A DNA stretch of 59,829 nucleotides from Bacteroidales bacterium UBA4179. GTDB taxonomy: Bacteria > Bacteroidota > Bacteroidia > Bacteroidales > Dysgonomonadaceae. Each line of letters starts with the position of its first letter. Within the stretch, counting starts at the first letter, position 1. The notes beneath the pieces are model-generated. The model searched no databases, was not told where the DNA came from, and saw only the letters and a list, made by a program, of their open reading frames with translations. The stretch covers positions 1 through 59,829 of the forward strand of contig DFUT01000031.1 of assembly GCA_002381125.1 (NCBI GenBank). Direction: 5' to 3'. This document shows, piece by piece, positions 23,391 to 32,426 of this stretch. A program made the position numbers and the translations under genes.

Positions 23391-23798
23391 ATGGCATTAA
23401 AACAACGTTTTAAGACAGAACCAACCTTTAGTATGGCATCGATGACCGATGTCATTTTTCTGCTTTTGATCTTTTTTATGATCACATCGACCATTGTTGT
23501 GCCGAATTCGATTAAAGTTTTGTTGCCGAAATCGCAACAACAAGCTCAAGCAAAACCACTGACACGTATAACTATCGACAAAAATCTGAATTATTACGTA
23601 GCAAACGGCAACGAAACAGAACGGCAAGTGCCCTTTGAGGCAATCACACCCTTTCTACAAGCAGCATACGCGGTCAACCCGGATGTGTATGTGGCACTTT
23701 ATGCAGACGAAAACGTGCCCTATCGGGAAATTGTAAAGATATTGGATATTGCCAATAAGCATAAATTTAAAGTGGTATTGATGACCCGACCAAATTAA
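23391..23798 (+). CDS. exbD: ExbD/TolR biopolymer transport protein
   Basis: 135 residues with one N-terminal transmembrane helix containing the protonatable aspartate (MASMTDVIFLLLIFFMIT). A periplasmic domain follows, ending in 'VPYREIVKILDIANKHKFKVVLMT', typical of ExbD/TolR. Partner of the preceding ExbB, 12 bp apart. Confidence 0.92.
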   Translation: MALKQRFKTEPTFSMASMTDVIFLLLIFFMITSTIVVPNSIKVLLPKSQQQAQAKPLTRITIDKNLNYYVANGNETERQVPFEAITPFLQAAYAVNPDVYVALYADENVPYREIVKILDIANKHKFKVVLMTRPN

Positions 23799-23827
23799 AG
23801 GGAACTTTTCCCAAGAATTTCTATTTC

Positions 23828-24610
23828 ATGACAATTGAAAAAGAAAAAATAGGTGGAATTATTGGAACAATTGTTTTTTCGGTATTGCTCCTGATCATCC
23901 TCTTGTTTTCTTATTTTACCATAGCCCTTCCCCCCGAAGAATGGGAAGGAATCCCCGTTATGTTCGGAACTGAAGATGAAGCAGGGGGATCAACAGAACC
24001 TTTTATGACCGAAACACCGGATGTTTCTACATCATCTATCCCCGATGAAACTTCCGAATCGTCATTGATTACGCAAAGCGACGAACCCTCAATTAATGTG
24101 AAAGCTCAGCGTGAAGAAGAGCAACGTAAGGCCGAATTGGACAAGCAGCGCCGTTTACAAGAAGAAGCTGCCCGTCGCCAACGAGAAGAAGAGGCTCGCC
24201 GTCGCGAGATCAATCGACAAATGTCGGGATTATTCGGCGAAAATGCCTCAGGAAGCAGGGGAAACACCGAAGGATCCGGCACACAAGGCGTTTCCACGGG
24301 AAATGCCACGCAAGGAGCATCCAAAGGCAGTGGAGGAATAGGAACATATGATCTTAGTGGAAGAAGCTTGGGTGCAGGAGGGCTTGTACAACCCCAATAT
24401 ACCGTGAACGATTACGGCACTGTGGTTGTTAATATAATAGTGGACCCGGCAGGCAATGTAATTCACGCCGAAATCGGACGGGGAACAAATACCCCGAGTC
24501 CCAAGCTTCGAGAAGAAGCCCTGCGGGCTGCCCGTAGCACCAAGTTCAATGCAATCAACTCGGGGAACAATCAACAAGGAACAATTACATATAAGTTTAA
24601 TCTCAATTAA
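23828..24610 (+). CDS. TonB/TolA-like energy transducer
   Basis: 260 residues: an N-terminal inner-membrane anchor (about residues 8-32), an acidic/Ser-Thr-rich stretch, a strongly charged helical segment of Arg/Glu/Gln repeats (about 95-130), a Gly/Ser-rich linker, and a C-terminal domain of about 75 residues ('VNIIVDPAGNVIHAEIGRG', 'ALRAARSTKFNAI') of the TonB/TolA fold. It would carry energy from ExbBD to outer-membrane partners. The coiled helical arm makes it more TolA-like than classical TonB. Confidence 0.85.
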   Translation: MTIEKEKIGGIIGTIVFSVLLLIILLFSYFTIALPPEEWEGIPVMFGTEDEAGGSTEPFMTETPDVSTSSIPDETSESSLITQSDEPSINVKAQREEEQRKAELDKQRRLQEEAARRQREEEARRREINRQMSGLFGENASGSRGNTEGSGTQGVSTGNATQGASKGSGGIGTYDLSGRSLGAGGLVQPQYTVNDYGTVVVNIIVDPAGNVIHAEIGRGTNTPSPKLREEALRAARSTKFNAINSGNNQQGTITYKFNLN

Positions 24611-24633
24611 AAAAAACAATAAAAAAATTTACT

Positions 24634-25197
24634 ATGAAAAAAGTAGCACTATTTTTGGCAAATGGGTTCGAAGAAATAGAAGCCCTTGGAACAATAGATG
24701 TATTGCGAAGAGCAGAAATTTCGGTACAAACAGTATCGATTTCCGATGAATTGAAAGTGACCGGAGCACACGACATTACCGTTTTTGCAGATAAATTGTT
24801 TACAGACGTAGATTTTTCGGCTATCGATGTTTTGATTTTACCCGGCGGTATGCCCGGCGCAACAAACCTAAACGAACACCACGGGGTGAAAGAACAAATA
24901 AAAACATTTGTTTCAGAAGGAAAATATGTGGCTGCAATTTGTGCAGCTCCTATGGTTTTAGGCAAGTTGGGCTTGCTTAAAGGAAAAAAAGCCACGTGTT
25001 ATCCCGGTTTCGAATCTCAACTTGTCGGAGCAAATATAACCGGAGAAAATGTAACAGTCGACGGAACAATCGTAACCGGAAAAGGTCCCGGTTTAATGTT
25101 CGATTTCGCATTACAACTCGTTGAAATTATTGCAGGAAAAGAAATACGAAAAAAAGTAGCAGAAGGATTGTTGTGGGGAAACAAAATATCCGATTGA
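24634..25197 (+). CDS. DJ-1/PfpI family protein (YajL/ThiJ-like)
   Basis: 187 residues with the flavodoxin-like DJ-1 fold: 'LANGFEEIEALGTIDVLRRA' with the conserved Glu, 'VLILPGGMPGATNLNEH' and the nucleophile-elbow cysteine in VAAICAAPMVLGKLG, followed by 'VTGKGPGLMFDFALQLVE'. Members are reported as protective against oxidative or carbonyl damage, and the exact activity of this one is unknown. It may ride on the tonB transcript (23-bp gap). Confidence 0.88.
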   Translation: MKKVALFLANGFEEIEALGTIDVLRRAEISVQTVSISDELKVTGAHDITVFADKLFTDVDFSAIDVLILPGGMPGATNLNEHHGVKEQIKTFVSEGKYVAAICAAPMVLGKLGLLKGKKATCYPGFESQLVGANITGENVTVDGTIVTGKGPGLMFDFALQLVEIIAGKEIRKKVAEGLLWGNKISD

Positions 25198-25266
25198 AAG
25201 ACAAATTTCAATTTTTCGGATTTTGACCATTATCGCCACAAATTCATAAATTTAAGGTGCAGAGAA

Positions 25267-25297
25267 TTGGTTTATACAGGAAAACGACCTATCTTTG
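25267..25297 (+). promoter_or_regulatory. Promoter for rpsA
   Basis: A -33 TTG (25267-25269) and -7 TATCTTTG (25290-25297) are spaced by 20 bases. The leader to the ATG at 25355 is about 50 bases and AT-rich. Confidence 0.65.
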
Positions 25298-25354
25298 CAC
25301 CGTTTTTTAACAATATAATGTCTAACTTATTTAATTGATTTTTTTACAAAACAA

Positions 25355-27736
25355 ATGACAGACAACTTAAATAATAATGTCACTCCCATTGAAAATTTTG
25401 ATTGGGAAACCTATGCCGAAGGAGGCGAAGGATACAACAAAGAAGAGAAAGAAAAACTTATCGAGAGCTACACCAACACACTGAGTAAAATCAGTGATAA
25501 AGAAGTAGTAACCGGAGTCGTAACTTCCATGGATAAACGCGAAGTCATAATAAATATTGGCTACAAATCGGAAGGCGTTGTCCCAATGAGCGAATTCAGG
25601 TATAATCCTGATCTGAAAGTGGGCGACGAAGTAGAAGTTTATATCGAAAGCCAGGAAGATAAAAGAGGACAACTGGTACTTTCCCACAAAAAAGCACGCG
25701 CCTCACGTTCATGGGAGCGTGTAAATGAAGCATTCCGAAATAATGAAGTCATCAAAGGATATATCAAATGCCGCACAAAAGGCGGTATGATTGTAGACGT
25801 GTTCGGAATCGAAGCATTCTTGCCCGGTTCGCAAATTGATGTGAATCCCATTCACGACTACGACATGTTTGTGGATAAAACAATGGAATTCAAGGTTGTA
25901 AAAATCAATCCCGAATTCAAAAATGTGGTTGTATCTCACAAAATATTGATTGAAGAAGAACTCGAACAACAAAAGAAAAAAATTATTGCAAGCCTTGAAA
26001 AAGGTCAGGTACTCGAGGGAACCGTCAAAAACATTACCTCTTACGGAGCATTTATTGATCTCGGTGGTGTAGATGGTCTTATCCACATTACCGATCTTTC
26101 TTGGGAACGTGTTCAACATCCGGAAGAGGTAGTCAAATTAAACGACAAGATCAATGTCGTTATTCTTGATTTCGACGAAGAAAAGAAACGTATTGCCCTT
26201 GGATTAAAACAATTAACGCCACATCCATGGGATGCATTGGATCCCAATCTGAAAGTTGGCGATATTGTGAAAGGGAAAGTAGTCGTAATTACCGATTACG
26301 GAGCATTCGTAGAAATTGCACCGGGAGTGGAAGGACTTGTTCACGTGTCGGAAATGAGCTGGACACAGCGTTTGCATACAGCGCATGACTTCCTAAATGT
26401 CGGCGACGAAATAGAAGCCGTAATTCTTTCTCTTGACCGAGAAGATCGCAAGATGTCTCTCGGAATGAGGCAATTGAAACCCGACCCATGGGAAACTATT
26501 GAAGAGAGATATCCAATTGGAAGTACTCACACAGCTACCGTTCGCAACTTCACCAACTTTGGAGCATTTGTGGAAATAGAAGAAGGCGTGGAAGGATTGG
26601 TTCATATCTCGGACCTTTCATGGACAAAGAAAATCAAACACCCAAGCGAAATAACCGAAATTGGAGCACCACTCGAAGTACAAGTACTGGAAATCGATAA
26701 AGAAAATCGTCGCTTGAGCCTTGGACACAAACAACTGAAAGAAAATCCATGGGATGTATTCGAAACTATTTTCACCGAAGGTTCCGTACACGAAGGGACC
26801 GTAGCTGAACTGACAGATAAAGGTGCTATCATCGCTCTTCCATATGGTGTCGAAGCATTTGCCTCATCTAAGCATTTAGTAAAAGAAGACGGATCGCAAG
26901 CACAACCGGATGAAAAATTGGAATTCAAAATAATCGAATTCAATAAAGATGCTAAACGCATTGTGGTATCTCATACACGGGTATCGGAAGATGAACAAAC
27001 CGAAAAAACCGACTCGTCGAAACGCAAACCAAGACGTTCGAGCAAAAAAGGCGATTCCGAAACAACATCTTCTCCTATAATCGAAAAAACAACATTTGGC
27101 GATATCGAAGAACTGGTTGCTTTAAAGGAAAAGCTTGAAAACCAAAAAGCGGCAACTAAAAAAGGAGCAAAGAAAAAAGCAAAAGCAAAAGAGGAAAAAG
27201 CCGAAGAAACAATAGCAGTAGAAGACGAGAAAGCGGAAAAGGAAGTTTCCGAGGTTGAGGTTAAGGACAACGAAAAGGAAGTAAAACAAACGGAAACAGA
27301 AGTTGAAGCGAAAACGGATGCCGGAGAAACTGAGACAACAACCGAAGTAAAAGAAAAATCAGATACTGAAACTACTGATGTTGAAAGCAACTCAGAGAAA
27401 GAGAAAGAGGAAAAAGAAGTAAAAGAAAAATCAGATGCTGATACAACTGATGTTGAAGCCGGTGCCGAAGAGGTGAAAGAAGAGGCAAAGGAAGAGGCGA
27501 AGAAAGAAGCGAAAGAAACAAAAGCTGAAATATCAGTTGAAACCAAAGAAGACGCGCCTGTAAAAAAAGAAGAAAAAGAAGCACCGAAGGAAAAAGCCGA
27601 ATCAGAAGCAGAAGCAAAAACAGAAGCAGAAACAGAAACAGAAACAGAAGCAGAAACAGAAACAGAAGCAGAAGCAGAAGAGACAACCAAGCAAGAACAA
27701 GAAGAAAAAAAAGACGCTCCAAAAGAAGAAAAATAA
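25355..27736 (+). CDS. rpsA: 30S ribosomal protein S1 with a ~250-residue acidic low-complexity tail
   Basis: 793 residues. Six S1/OB RNA-binding repeats occupy about residues 50-545. The third to fifth carry clear 'GAF(I/V)(D/E)...GLxH(I/V)(T/S)(D/E)(L/M)SW' signatures. S1 binds mRNA and the 30S subunit and assists initiation. From about residue 543 the chain is a Glu/Lys/Thr/Ala-rich disordered tail, with a ~72-nt offset duplication (27344-27386 and 27416-27458) and a run of GAAACA/GCAGAA hexamers (27604-27690). Bacteroidales S1 is normally near 600 residues, so the tail is long. A strong terminator follows. Confidence 0.93.
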   Translation: MTDNLNNNVTPIENFDWETYAEGGEGYNKEEKEKLIESYTNTLSKISDKEVVTGVVTSMDKREVIINIGYKSEGVVPMSEFRYNPDLKVGDEVEVYIESQEDKRGQLVLSHKKARASRSWERVNEAFRNNEVIKGYIKCRTKGGMIVDVFGIEAFLPGSQIDVNPIHDYDMFVDKTMEFKVVKINPEFKNVVVSHKILIEEELEQQKKKIIASLEKGQVLEGTVKNITSYGAFIDLGGVDGLIHITDLSWERVQHPEEVVKLNDKINVVILDFDEEKKRIALGLKQLTPHPWDALDPNLKVGDIVKGKVVVITDYGAFVEIAPGVEGLVHVSEMSWTQRLHTAHDFLNVGDEIEAVILSLDREDRKMSLGMRQLKPDPWETIEERYPIGSTHTATVRNFTNFGAFVEIEEGVEGLVHISDLSWTKKIKHPSEITEIGAPLEVQVLEIDKENRRLSLGHKQLKENPWDVFETIFTEGSVHEGTVAELTDKGAIIALPYGVEAFASSKHLVKEDGSQAQPDEKLEFKIIEFNKDAKRIVVSHTRVSEDEQTEKTDSSKRKPRRSSKKGDSETTSSPIIEKTTFGDIEELVALKEKLENQKAATKKGAKKKAKAKEEKAEETIAVEDEKAEKEVSEVEVKDNEKEVKQTETEVEAKTDAGETETTTEVKEKSDTETTDVESNSEKEKEEKEVKEKSDADTTDVEAGAEEVKEEAKEEAKKEAKETKAEISVETKEDAPVKKEEKEAPKEKAESEAEAKTEAETETETEAETETEAEAEETTKQEQEEKKDAPKEEK
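27344..27458 (+). repeat. In-frame 72-nt offset duplication in the rpsA tail
   Basis: A 43-nt block at 27344-27386 recurs at 27416-27458 with four differences. Both encode EVKEKSD(T/A)(E/D)TTDVE. The offset is 24 codons, so the reading frame is kept. Confidence 0.7.
27604..27690 (+). repeat. Hexanucleotide repeat in the rpsA tail
   Basis: Alternating GAAACA and GCAGAA units encode Glu-Thr and Glu-Ala pairs. All units are multiples of three, so copy-number change would alter tail length without shifting frame. Confidence 0.7.
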
Positions 27737-27764
27737 GTTCATTTTTAAAAACTTCTTACATAAA

Positions 27765-27800
27765 CAAAAAGCTGCCTTAAAAAAGGCAGCTTTTTGTTTA
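27765..27800 (+). terminator. Rho-independent terminator of rpsA
   Basis: A perfect 14-bp stem (CAAAAAGCTGCCTT at 27765-27778 and its complement at 27783-27796) with a 4-nt A loop and a T-rich 3' flank. Confidence 0.85.
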
Positions 27801-27850
27801 CCTTAAAATACAACCACTCTAAAAACTTTAAAGCGGATCTACAAATGCAA

Positions 27851-28552
27851 TCAATACAATAGAGGATAAGTATCGGTTGTTGTCGTCAGCTCAACACCTC
27901 CCGGTTCCTTGGTATAATAACGAAAACGCACTTTCTTTTTACCTGTTCCTAATGAAGATTTTAGCATGTTGCGCAAATTTTTCACATCTAAAGAAACCGT
28001 TCCTGTCTCCGTTTTATTCGCATCCTTGACTACCCTTAAACGCACATCGATGATTATCTCATCGTTATCTCCGGAAATTTCGGAAGAAGTATAAAATTCG
28101 ACTGTTGCCACTTCGTCTTTTTCTCTTTCCCATTGATACGAAAACACCCAGAGATCATACTTATAATCATACATTTCGGAATCATAAACAAAAGGCTCAA
28201 ATTTGGTTAAAGGGATAATGGTATCGGAGGGAGCCTCTTGAAATCCCAACATAACATAAGGTACAGGAACCACATCGCTAACCACGGCATTACAAATTAC
28301 TCCATTGCTCCCATATTCGGACTTCCATATATACGAAATAAAATAATAACGGTTTGGCGTAAGCATTCTTATTTCGTTAGAAGTTATTGCTAAACCACTT
28401 GCGGTACTGGCGTAAATAAGGCCACTTTCTTCGTCCATCGTCACATAGGAAAACTGCATTACTCCCGTGTAACTGTTGTCTCCCGAGTCCAAACATGAGC
28501 TCAACATAAAGCCCATTGTCAGGATGCTGCAAATCAATACAATCTTTTTCAT
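27851..28552 (-). CDS. NigD-like predicted lipoprotein
   Basis: 233 residues. A lipoprotein signal peptide ends in MLSSC (MKKIVLICSILTMGFMLSSC). The mature part is beta-rich with 'NRYYFISYIW' and 'DEIIIDVRLRVVKD' segments, reminiscent of the NigD-like lipoproteins of Bacteroidales. Similarity is by overall pattern only. Third gene of a leftward unit headed by an ECF sigma factor, 20 bp after the anti-sigma-like gene, so it may be part of or a target of that envelope-stress circuit. Confidence 0.55.
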   Translation of the reverse strand: MKKIVLICSILTMGFMLSSCLDSGDNSYTGVMQFSYVTMDEESGLIYASTASGLAITSNEIRMLTPNRYYFISYIWKSEYGSNGVICNAVVSDVVPVPYVMLGFQEAPSDTIIPLTKFEPFVYDSEMYDYKYDLWVFSYQWEREKDEVATVEFYTSSEISGDNDEIIIDVRLRVVKDANKTETGTVSLDVKNLRNMLKSSLGTGKKKVRFRYYTKEPGGVELTTTTDTYPLLY

Positions 28553-28572
28553 TTTTTTCTCATATTTAATAG

Positions 28573-29853
28573 TTAAAAATTAAGTTTAAGTCCTACATTC
28601 AAATCCAACACAATTTTTTTGTCGGAATAAAAGGTTTTATATTTATTGCCGGCATCAAAATAATAGGCTCCACCTATCTTGCCATATATTCCCAACCGGT
28701 TATATAAAGGATAAGATAATCCGATCCCGGCATTGATCGACATTTGAGGATGTTTTTGATGAATAGACTCCGATACCTTCTTTTCCGATCCACCGTTTGT
28801 TTCCGGATCTACCGTTTTATCCACATACTGATATTTACCATACACATCTTTTTCGATCATTCCTCCCATAGAGACATACATATTGAACTTATGAAAGGAT
28901 AAAAGAGAATAATTCACATATAATGGAACACCCAAATAATGCAATTGTTGCGTTTCTTGACTTTTAAATTGGTTGCTCGAATTATTTGCTTTCGAGTATA
29001 AATAGGTATACATAAGTCCCGTTTCTACCGACAGACGATCCGTGAAATGTTTGGCTACTGTAACCCCTGCGGATAAAGGTTGTTCATGAACCATCTCTGA
29101 AATATTGTCGGTTATATCCGCTTGATTGATATCAAATGCAATCTTATTTAGATTCTCCATTATCATATTTTTCCCGGGTTCATCATCAAACGCAGAATTG
29201 TTTGATTTGACACTTTTCAGTGTCATGGGAAAATTTGTTGTACGCCGCGAAGAGGTTAACCCTCCTCTTGCATTAAAAGCTATTGCAATATTATCGCTTT
29301 TTTCTTTCTCTTTCAAATCTAAATAAGATTGACTATTGTTTCGTTGATTGACAAACTCTTCTATCAATTGCTCCAACTCTTCGCCAGTCGGTTCTTCGGA
29401 CTGTTCTTTCAAAATGTCTTTTTCATTTGCACTATCCGCATCAACAACAGGCAATTCTTCCGTTTCATGATGAGACATTTCCTTTTCTACGAGTATTCCC
29501 GTTTCTTCAACCCCTTTAAATTTATTGTTATCAACCGAAACCATTAATGGAGAATGTTCAATTTCAATTTTTTCGATGATGGGAGAAGAGAGTTCATTTT
29601 CTTCGGTATGCGTAATTTTTTCTGTTACTACCGCAATATCGTTATCAACCGGAAAATTCAGGTATATCAGCCCACCCACTATCAAAGCAACAATTACCGC
29701 TGCAGCAGCCATCCATCGCCGTTGGACAGTGCGCTTCCGCATTGCTTTGTCGAGCGATTTCTCAAGCCGATCCCATCCATTATCCGGAACAGGTGCTTCG
29801 TAATCGTACAACTTCAACCGAAATTGTTCTTTTATATCGTCTTTCTTGTTCAT
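28573..29853 (-). CDS. Putative anti-sigma factor fused to an outer-membrane beta-barrel-like domain
   Basis: 426 residues. An N-terminal ~45-residue soluble segment ('FRLKLYDYEAPVPDNGWDRL') is followed by one transmembrane helix (about 47-67, WMAAAAVIVALIVGGLIYL). A long Glu/Ser-rich spacer comes next (about 70-190), then a C-terminal ~180 residues with alternating aromatic strands ('LSVETGLMYTYLYS', 'QLHYLGVPLYVNYSLL', 'GIYGKIGGAYYFDAGNKY') like small outer-membrane beta-barrels. The position 3 bp after the sigma gene suggests that the N-terminus binds the sigma factor. It is odd for a barrel-like domain to be tethered to an inner-membrane helix. Confidence 0.65.
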   Translation of the reverse strand: MNKKDDIKEQFRLKLYDYEAPVPDNGWDRLEKSLDKAMRKRTVQRRWMAAAAVIVALIVGGLIYLNFPVDNDIAVVTEKITHTEENELSSPIIEKIEIEHSPLMVSVDNNKFKGVEETGILVEKEMSHHETEELPVVDADSANEKDILKEQSEEPTGEELEQLIEEFVNQRNNSQSYLDLKEKEKSDNIAIAFNARGGLTSSRRTTNFPMTLKSVKSNNSAFDDEPGKNMIMENLNKIAFDINQADITDNISEMVHEQPLSAGVTVAKHFTDRLSVETGLMYTYLYSKANNSSNQFKSQETQQLHYLGVPLYVNYSLLSFHKFNMYVSMGGMIEKDVYGKYQYVDKTVDPETNGGSEKKVSESIHQKHPQMSINAGIGLSYPLYNRLGIYGKIGGAYYFDAGNKYKTFYSDKKIVLDLNVGLKLNF

Positions 29854-29856
29854 TTT

Positions 29857-30411
29857 TTACCGTTTATTTTTCAGGATGGCTTTAATTTTTTTTCGCAATA
29901 GTGCTCTGGCACGCGAATATTGTGAACGCGAAGTGGATTCGTTGATGCCAAGCTTCTTGCCTATTTCTTTATGAGACATATCTTCAAACACAAATAAATT
30001 AAATACAGTTCGATAACTTTTCGGGAGCTGCCGTATCATATCAAGGAGCTCCTCTTGGGTAATATCTCCGGTATCGTAAGAATCGTCGTCCGAAAGAATA
30101 AAAAAATCCGATTCAATCTGCTCTATATCGATAGCCATAAGATTTCTCTTTCGTTCGAAACGATAATTTTCGATTGCAAGATTCACAAAAATGCGTCTCA
30201 TCCATCCTTCAAAAGATCCCTTGCCCGAATAGGAGTCAATACGCGTAAAAACCCGAAAAAATCCATCGTGCAACAAGTCCCATGCCGTTTCGTCATTTTT
30301 ACAATAACGCAAACAAACGCCCATCATTTTAGGAGCATATATTTCATATAGCTTCCTTTGAGCATCACGGTCCTTTTTCTTACACGCTTCTATCAACTGC
30401 GAATCATCCAT
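29857..30411 (-). CDS. ECF-family RNA polymerase sigma factor
   Basis: 184 residues. Region 2 contains 'QRKLYEIYAPKMMGVCLRYC' and 'DETAWDLLHDGFFRVFTRI'. Region 4 contains 'IRQLPKSYRTVFNLFVFEDM', and the helix-turn-helix is in 'SHKEIGKKLGINESTSRSQYS'. A linker replaces region 3, as in all ECF factors. It directs polymerase to a small regulon. The anti-sigma-like gene downstream presumably holds it inactive until an envelope signal arrives. The target promoter is not identifiable from this window. Confidence 0.9.
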   Translation of the reverse strand: MDDSQLIEACKKKDRDAQRKLYEIYAPKMMGVCLRYCKNDETAWDLLHDGFFRVFTRIDSYSGKGSFEGWMRRIFVNLAIENYRFERKRNLMAIDIEQIESDFFILSDDDSYDTGDITQEELLDMIRQLPKSYRTVFNLFVFEDMSHKEIGKKLGINESTSRSQYSRARALLRKKIKAILKNKR

Positions 30412-30588
30412 TACTTATCGCATTCATATATATAGATGGAATAAATCGAAAAACGCTGCACGAATTTCTCACTTTTTACAAAATTATCAATTTTTGTCGG
30501 GGAAAAGGCTCTTTTCCTATAAATAAGGAACAAAAAAAGAGGATATGTAAAATCAAGAAAAAATCGATTCAAATATATGATTATTAAA

Positions 30589-30619
30589 TTGTTTGATTCT
30601 TGTTTTTTTTTTACTTTTG
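30589..30619 (+). promoter_or_regulatory. Promoter for the sppA-lpxK-punA-thiL unit
   Basis: A -33 TTG (30589-30591) and -7 TACTTTTG (30612-30619) are separated by 20 bases, 36 bases before the ATG at 30656. The rest of 30412-30655 is AT-rich spacer between divergent genes. Confidence 0.6.
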
Positions 30620-30655
30620 TTCCGACTAATTTATTCATATTAAAAAATAATTTAT

Positions 30656-32422
30656 ATGAAAGATTTCCCGAAAATCGTTCTAGGATCAGCGCTCGGATTT
30701 ATTATTGCGAGCATACTTATTTCCATTATTTTCATGCTCTTTTTTTTCATTACCGCAGGCTCATTAGTTAAGTCGGTTGGTGAAGAACAGTTTGTACCCG
30801 CAAACAACAGTGTGCTTAATTTGTGTTTGAGTGGAAACATCAAAGAAAGAATACCCCGCACCACCACTTTTATGCCAAAGGATGAAACCGCAGCAATGGG
30901 GCTCGACGATATCATTGCGGCTATTCGCAAAGCAAAAAACGATCATCGAATAAAAGGTATTTACCTTAACCCCCGCATATTTTCCGCATCGCCTGCCACA
31001 CTGGCACAAATTCGCCAAGAGTTGATCGACTTCAAGGAAAGCGGAAAATTCATTGTCGCATATGCCGACACTTATACACAATCGGGATATTACCTGGCAT
31101 CGGTAGCAGACAAAATCGCTGTTAATCCTCAAGGGTCGCTTGATATTCACGGCTTGGCATCCATACCTGTTTTTTATAAAGACGCTCTGGAAAAACTCGG
31201 AATTGAAGTGCAAGTGTTCAAAGTAGGAACATACAAATCGGCCGTAGAACCCTTTACACTCACCGAAATGAGTGAAGCCAACCGACAACAAACAACCTCT
31301 TCGCTTAACGATATATGGAGTTTTATGCGAAGTGATCTTGCCAATAGCCGCCATTTATCGATCGACGAGGTAGACTCTGTTGCCAATCAGTTTCCTCTCT
31401 TAAAAGAAACAGCGTACCTGATAAACAAAAACCTTGTGGATACCGTACTATATGAGACCGAAATGAAAAATTATTTACGTACGCTCCTCAATATCGATAA
31501 GGAAGACAAAATTCCGTCGGCCACGGTTCGGGATATGAAATCGGTACCTCCTCCGATAATAAAAAAATCGAAAAACAACATCGCCCTTTTATATGCCGTG
31601 GGAAATATCGTATCGGGAAATGGTTCGTCGGATATTCAAGATAAATTCATGGTCAACGAAATCGAAAAACTGCGAAAGGATGATAACATTAAAGCAGTCG
31701 TTTTTCGCGTAAATTCAGGGGGTGGAAGCGCTTATGCATCGGAACAGATATGGAAAGCCATAACCGACTTGAAAAAAGAAAAACCCGTTGTTGTTTCAAT
31801 GGGCGATCTGGCAGCCTCGGGAGGATATTACATTTCATGCAATGCCTCCAAAATCGTAGCGCAACCAACCACTATTACCGGCTCCATCGGCATTTTCGGC
31901 CTTTTCCCAAATATGCAAGGAACAATGAATAAACTTGGACTCAATTTTGATGTCGTCAAAACACATAAATACGGCGATTTCGGAAATTTATCTCGTCCAA
32001 TGAACAAAGACGAAAAAGCCATGCTTCAATCCTATATCGATAAAGGATACGATACCTTCCTGTCACGTTGCGCCGAGGGCCGCAATATCCTCAAAGACAC
32101 ACTGGCAAAATATGCCGAAGGACGCATCTGGACAGGAAATCAGGCAAAAACAATCGGCTTGGTAGATGAATTGGGTGGAATAGAAAAAGCCATAAAAATA
32201 GCAGCCGATCTTGCCAATTTGGACGACGATTACGTGGTGTATGAATACCCAAGAAAACGTTCTTTATTCGAAGAACTTTTTTACAGGAACAAAAACGACT
32301 TGGCATTAAAAACACTCAAAGAATATTTGGGCGATAGTTATGACATTTTCATGACGATAAAAAATCTGAAGGAAGAAGATTTTATTCAGGCTCGCCTACC
32401 TTATGTTTTGAATATTCAGTAA
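30656..32422 (+). CDS. sppA: Signal peptide peptidase SppA, 67K type
   Basis: 588 residues with one N-terminal membrane anchor (about 8-34) and two tandem S49 domains. The catalytic Lys sits in the first half (VGTYKSAVEPF, K194) and the nucleophile Ser in the second (GDLAASGGYYIS, S388), as in the E. coli tetramer, where the dyad forms across domains. 'TGSIGIFGLFPNMQG' is also conserved. It degrades signal peptides left in the inner membrane. First gene of a conserved Bacteroidales block; lpxK begins 4 bp later. Confidence 0.93.
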   Translation: MKDFPKIVLGSALGFIIASILISIIFMLFFFITAGSLVKSVGEEQFVPANNSVLNLCLSGNIKERIPRTTTFMPKDETAAMGLDDIIAAIRKAKNDHRIKGIYLNPRIFSASPATLAQIRQELIDFKESGKFIVAYADTYTQSGYYLASVADKIAVNPQGSLDIHGLASIPVFYKDALEKLGIEVQVFKVGTYKSAVEPFTLTEMSEANRQQTTSSLNDIWSFMRSDLANSRHLSIDEVDSVANQFPLLKETAYLINKNLVDTVLYETEMKNYLRTLLNIDKEDKIPSATVRDMKSVPPPIIKKSKNNIALLYAVGNIVSGNGSSDIQDKFMVNEIEKLRKDDNIKAVVFRVNSGGGSAYASEQIWKAITDLKKEKPVVVSMGDLAASGGYYISCNASKIVAQPTTITGSIGIFGLFPNMQGTMNKLGLNFDVVKTHKYGDFGNLSRPMNKDEKAMLQSYIDKGYDTFLSRCAEGRNILKDTLAKYAEGRIWTGNQAKTIGLVDELGGIEKAIKIAADLANLDDDYVVYEYPRKRSLFEELFYRNKNDLALKTLKEYLGDSYDIFMTIKNLKEEDFIQARLPYVLNIQ

Positions 32423-32426
32423 TCAT

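Noticed and set aside
26971..27690. Long minus-strand open frame of Ser/Ala/Val repeats opposite the rpsA tail
   Set aside because: GAA/GCA/ACA-rich coding on the plus strand automatically lacks stops on the other strand. The predicted protein is pure low complexity and has no start context.
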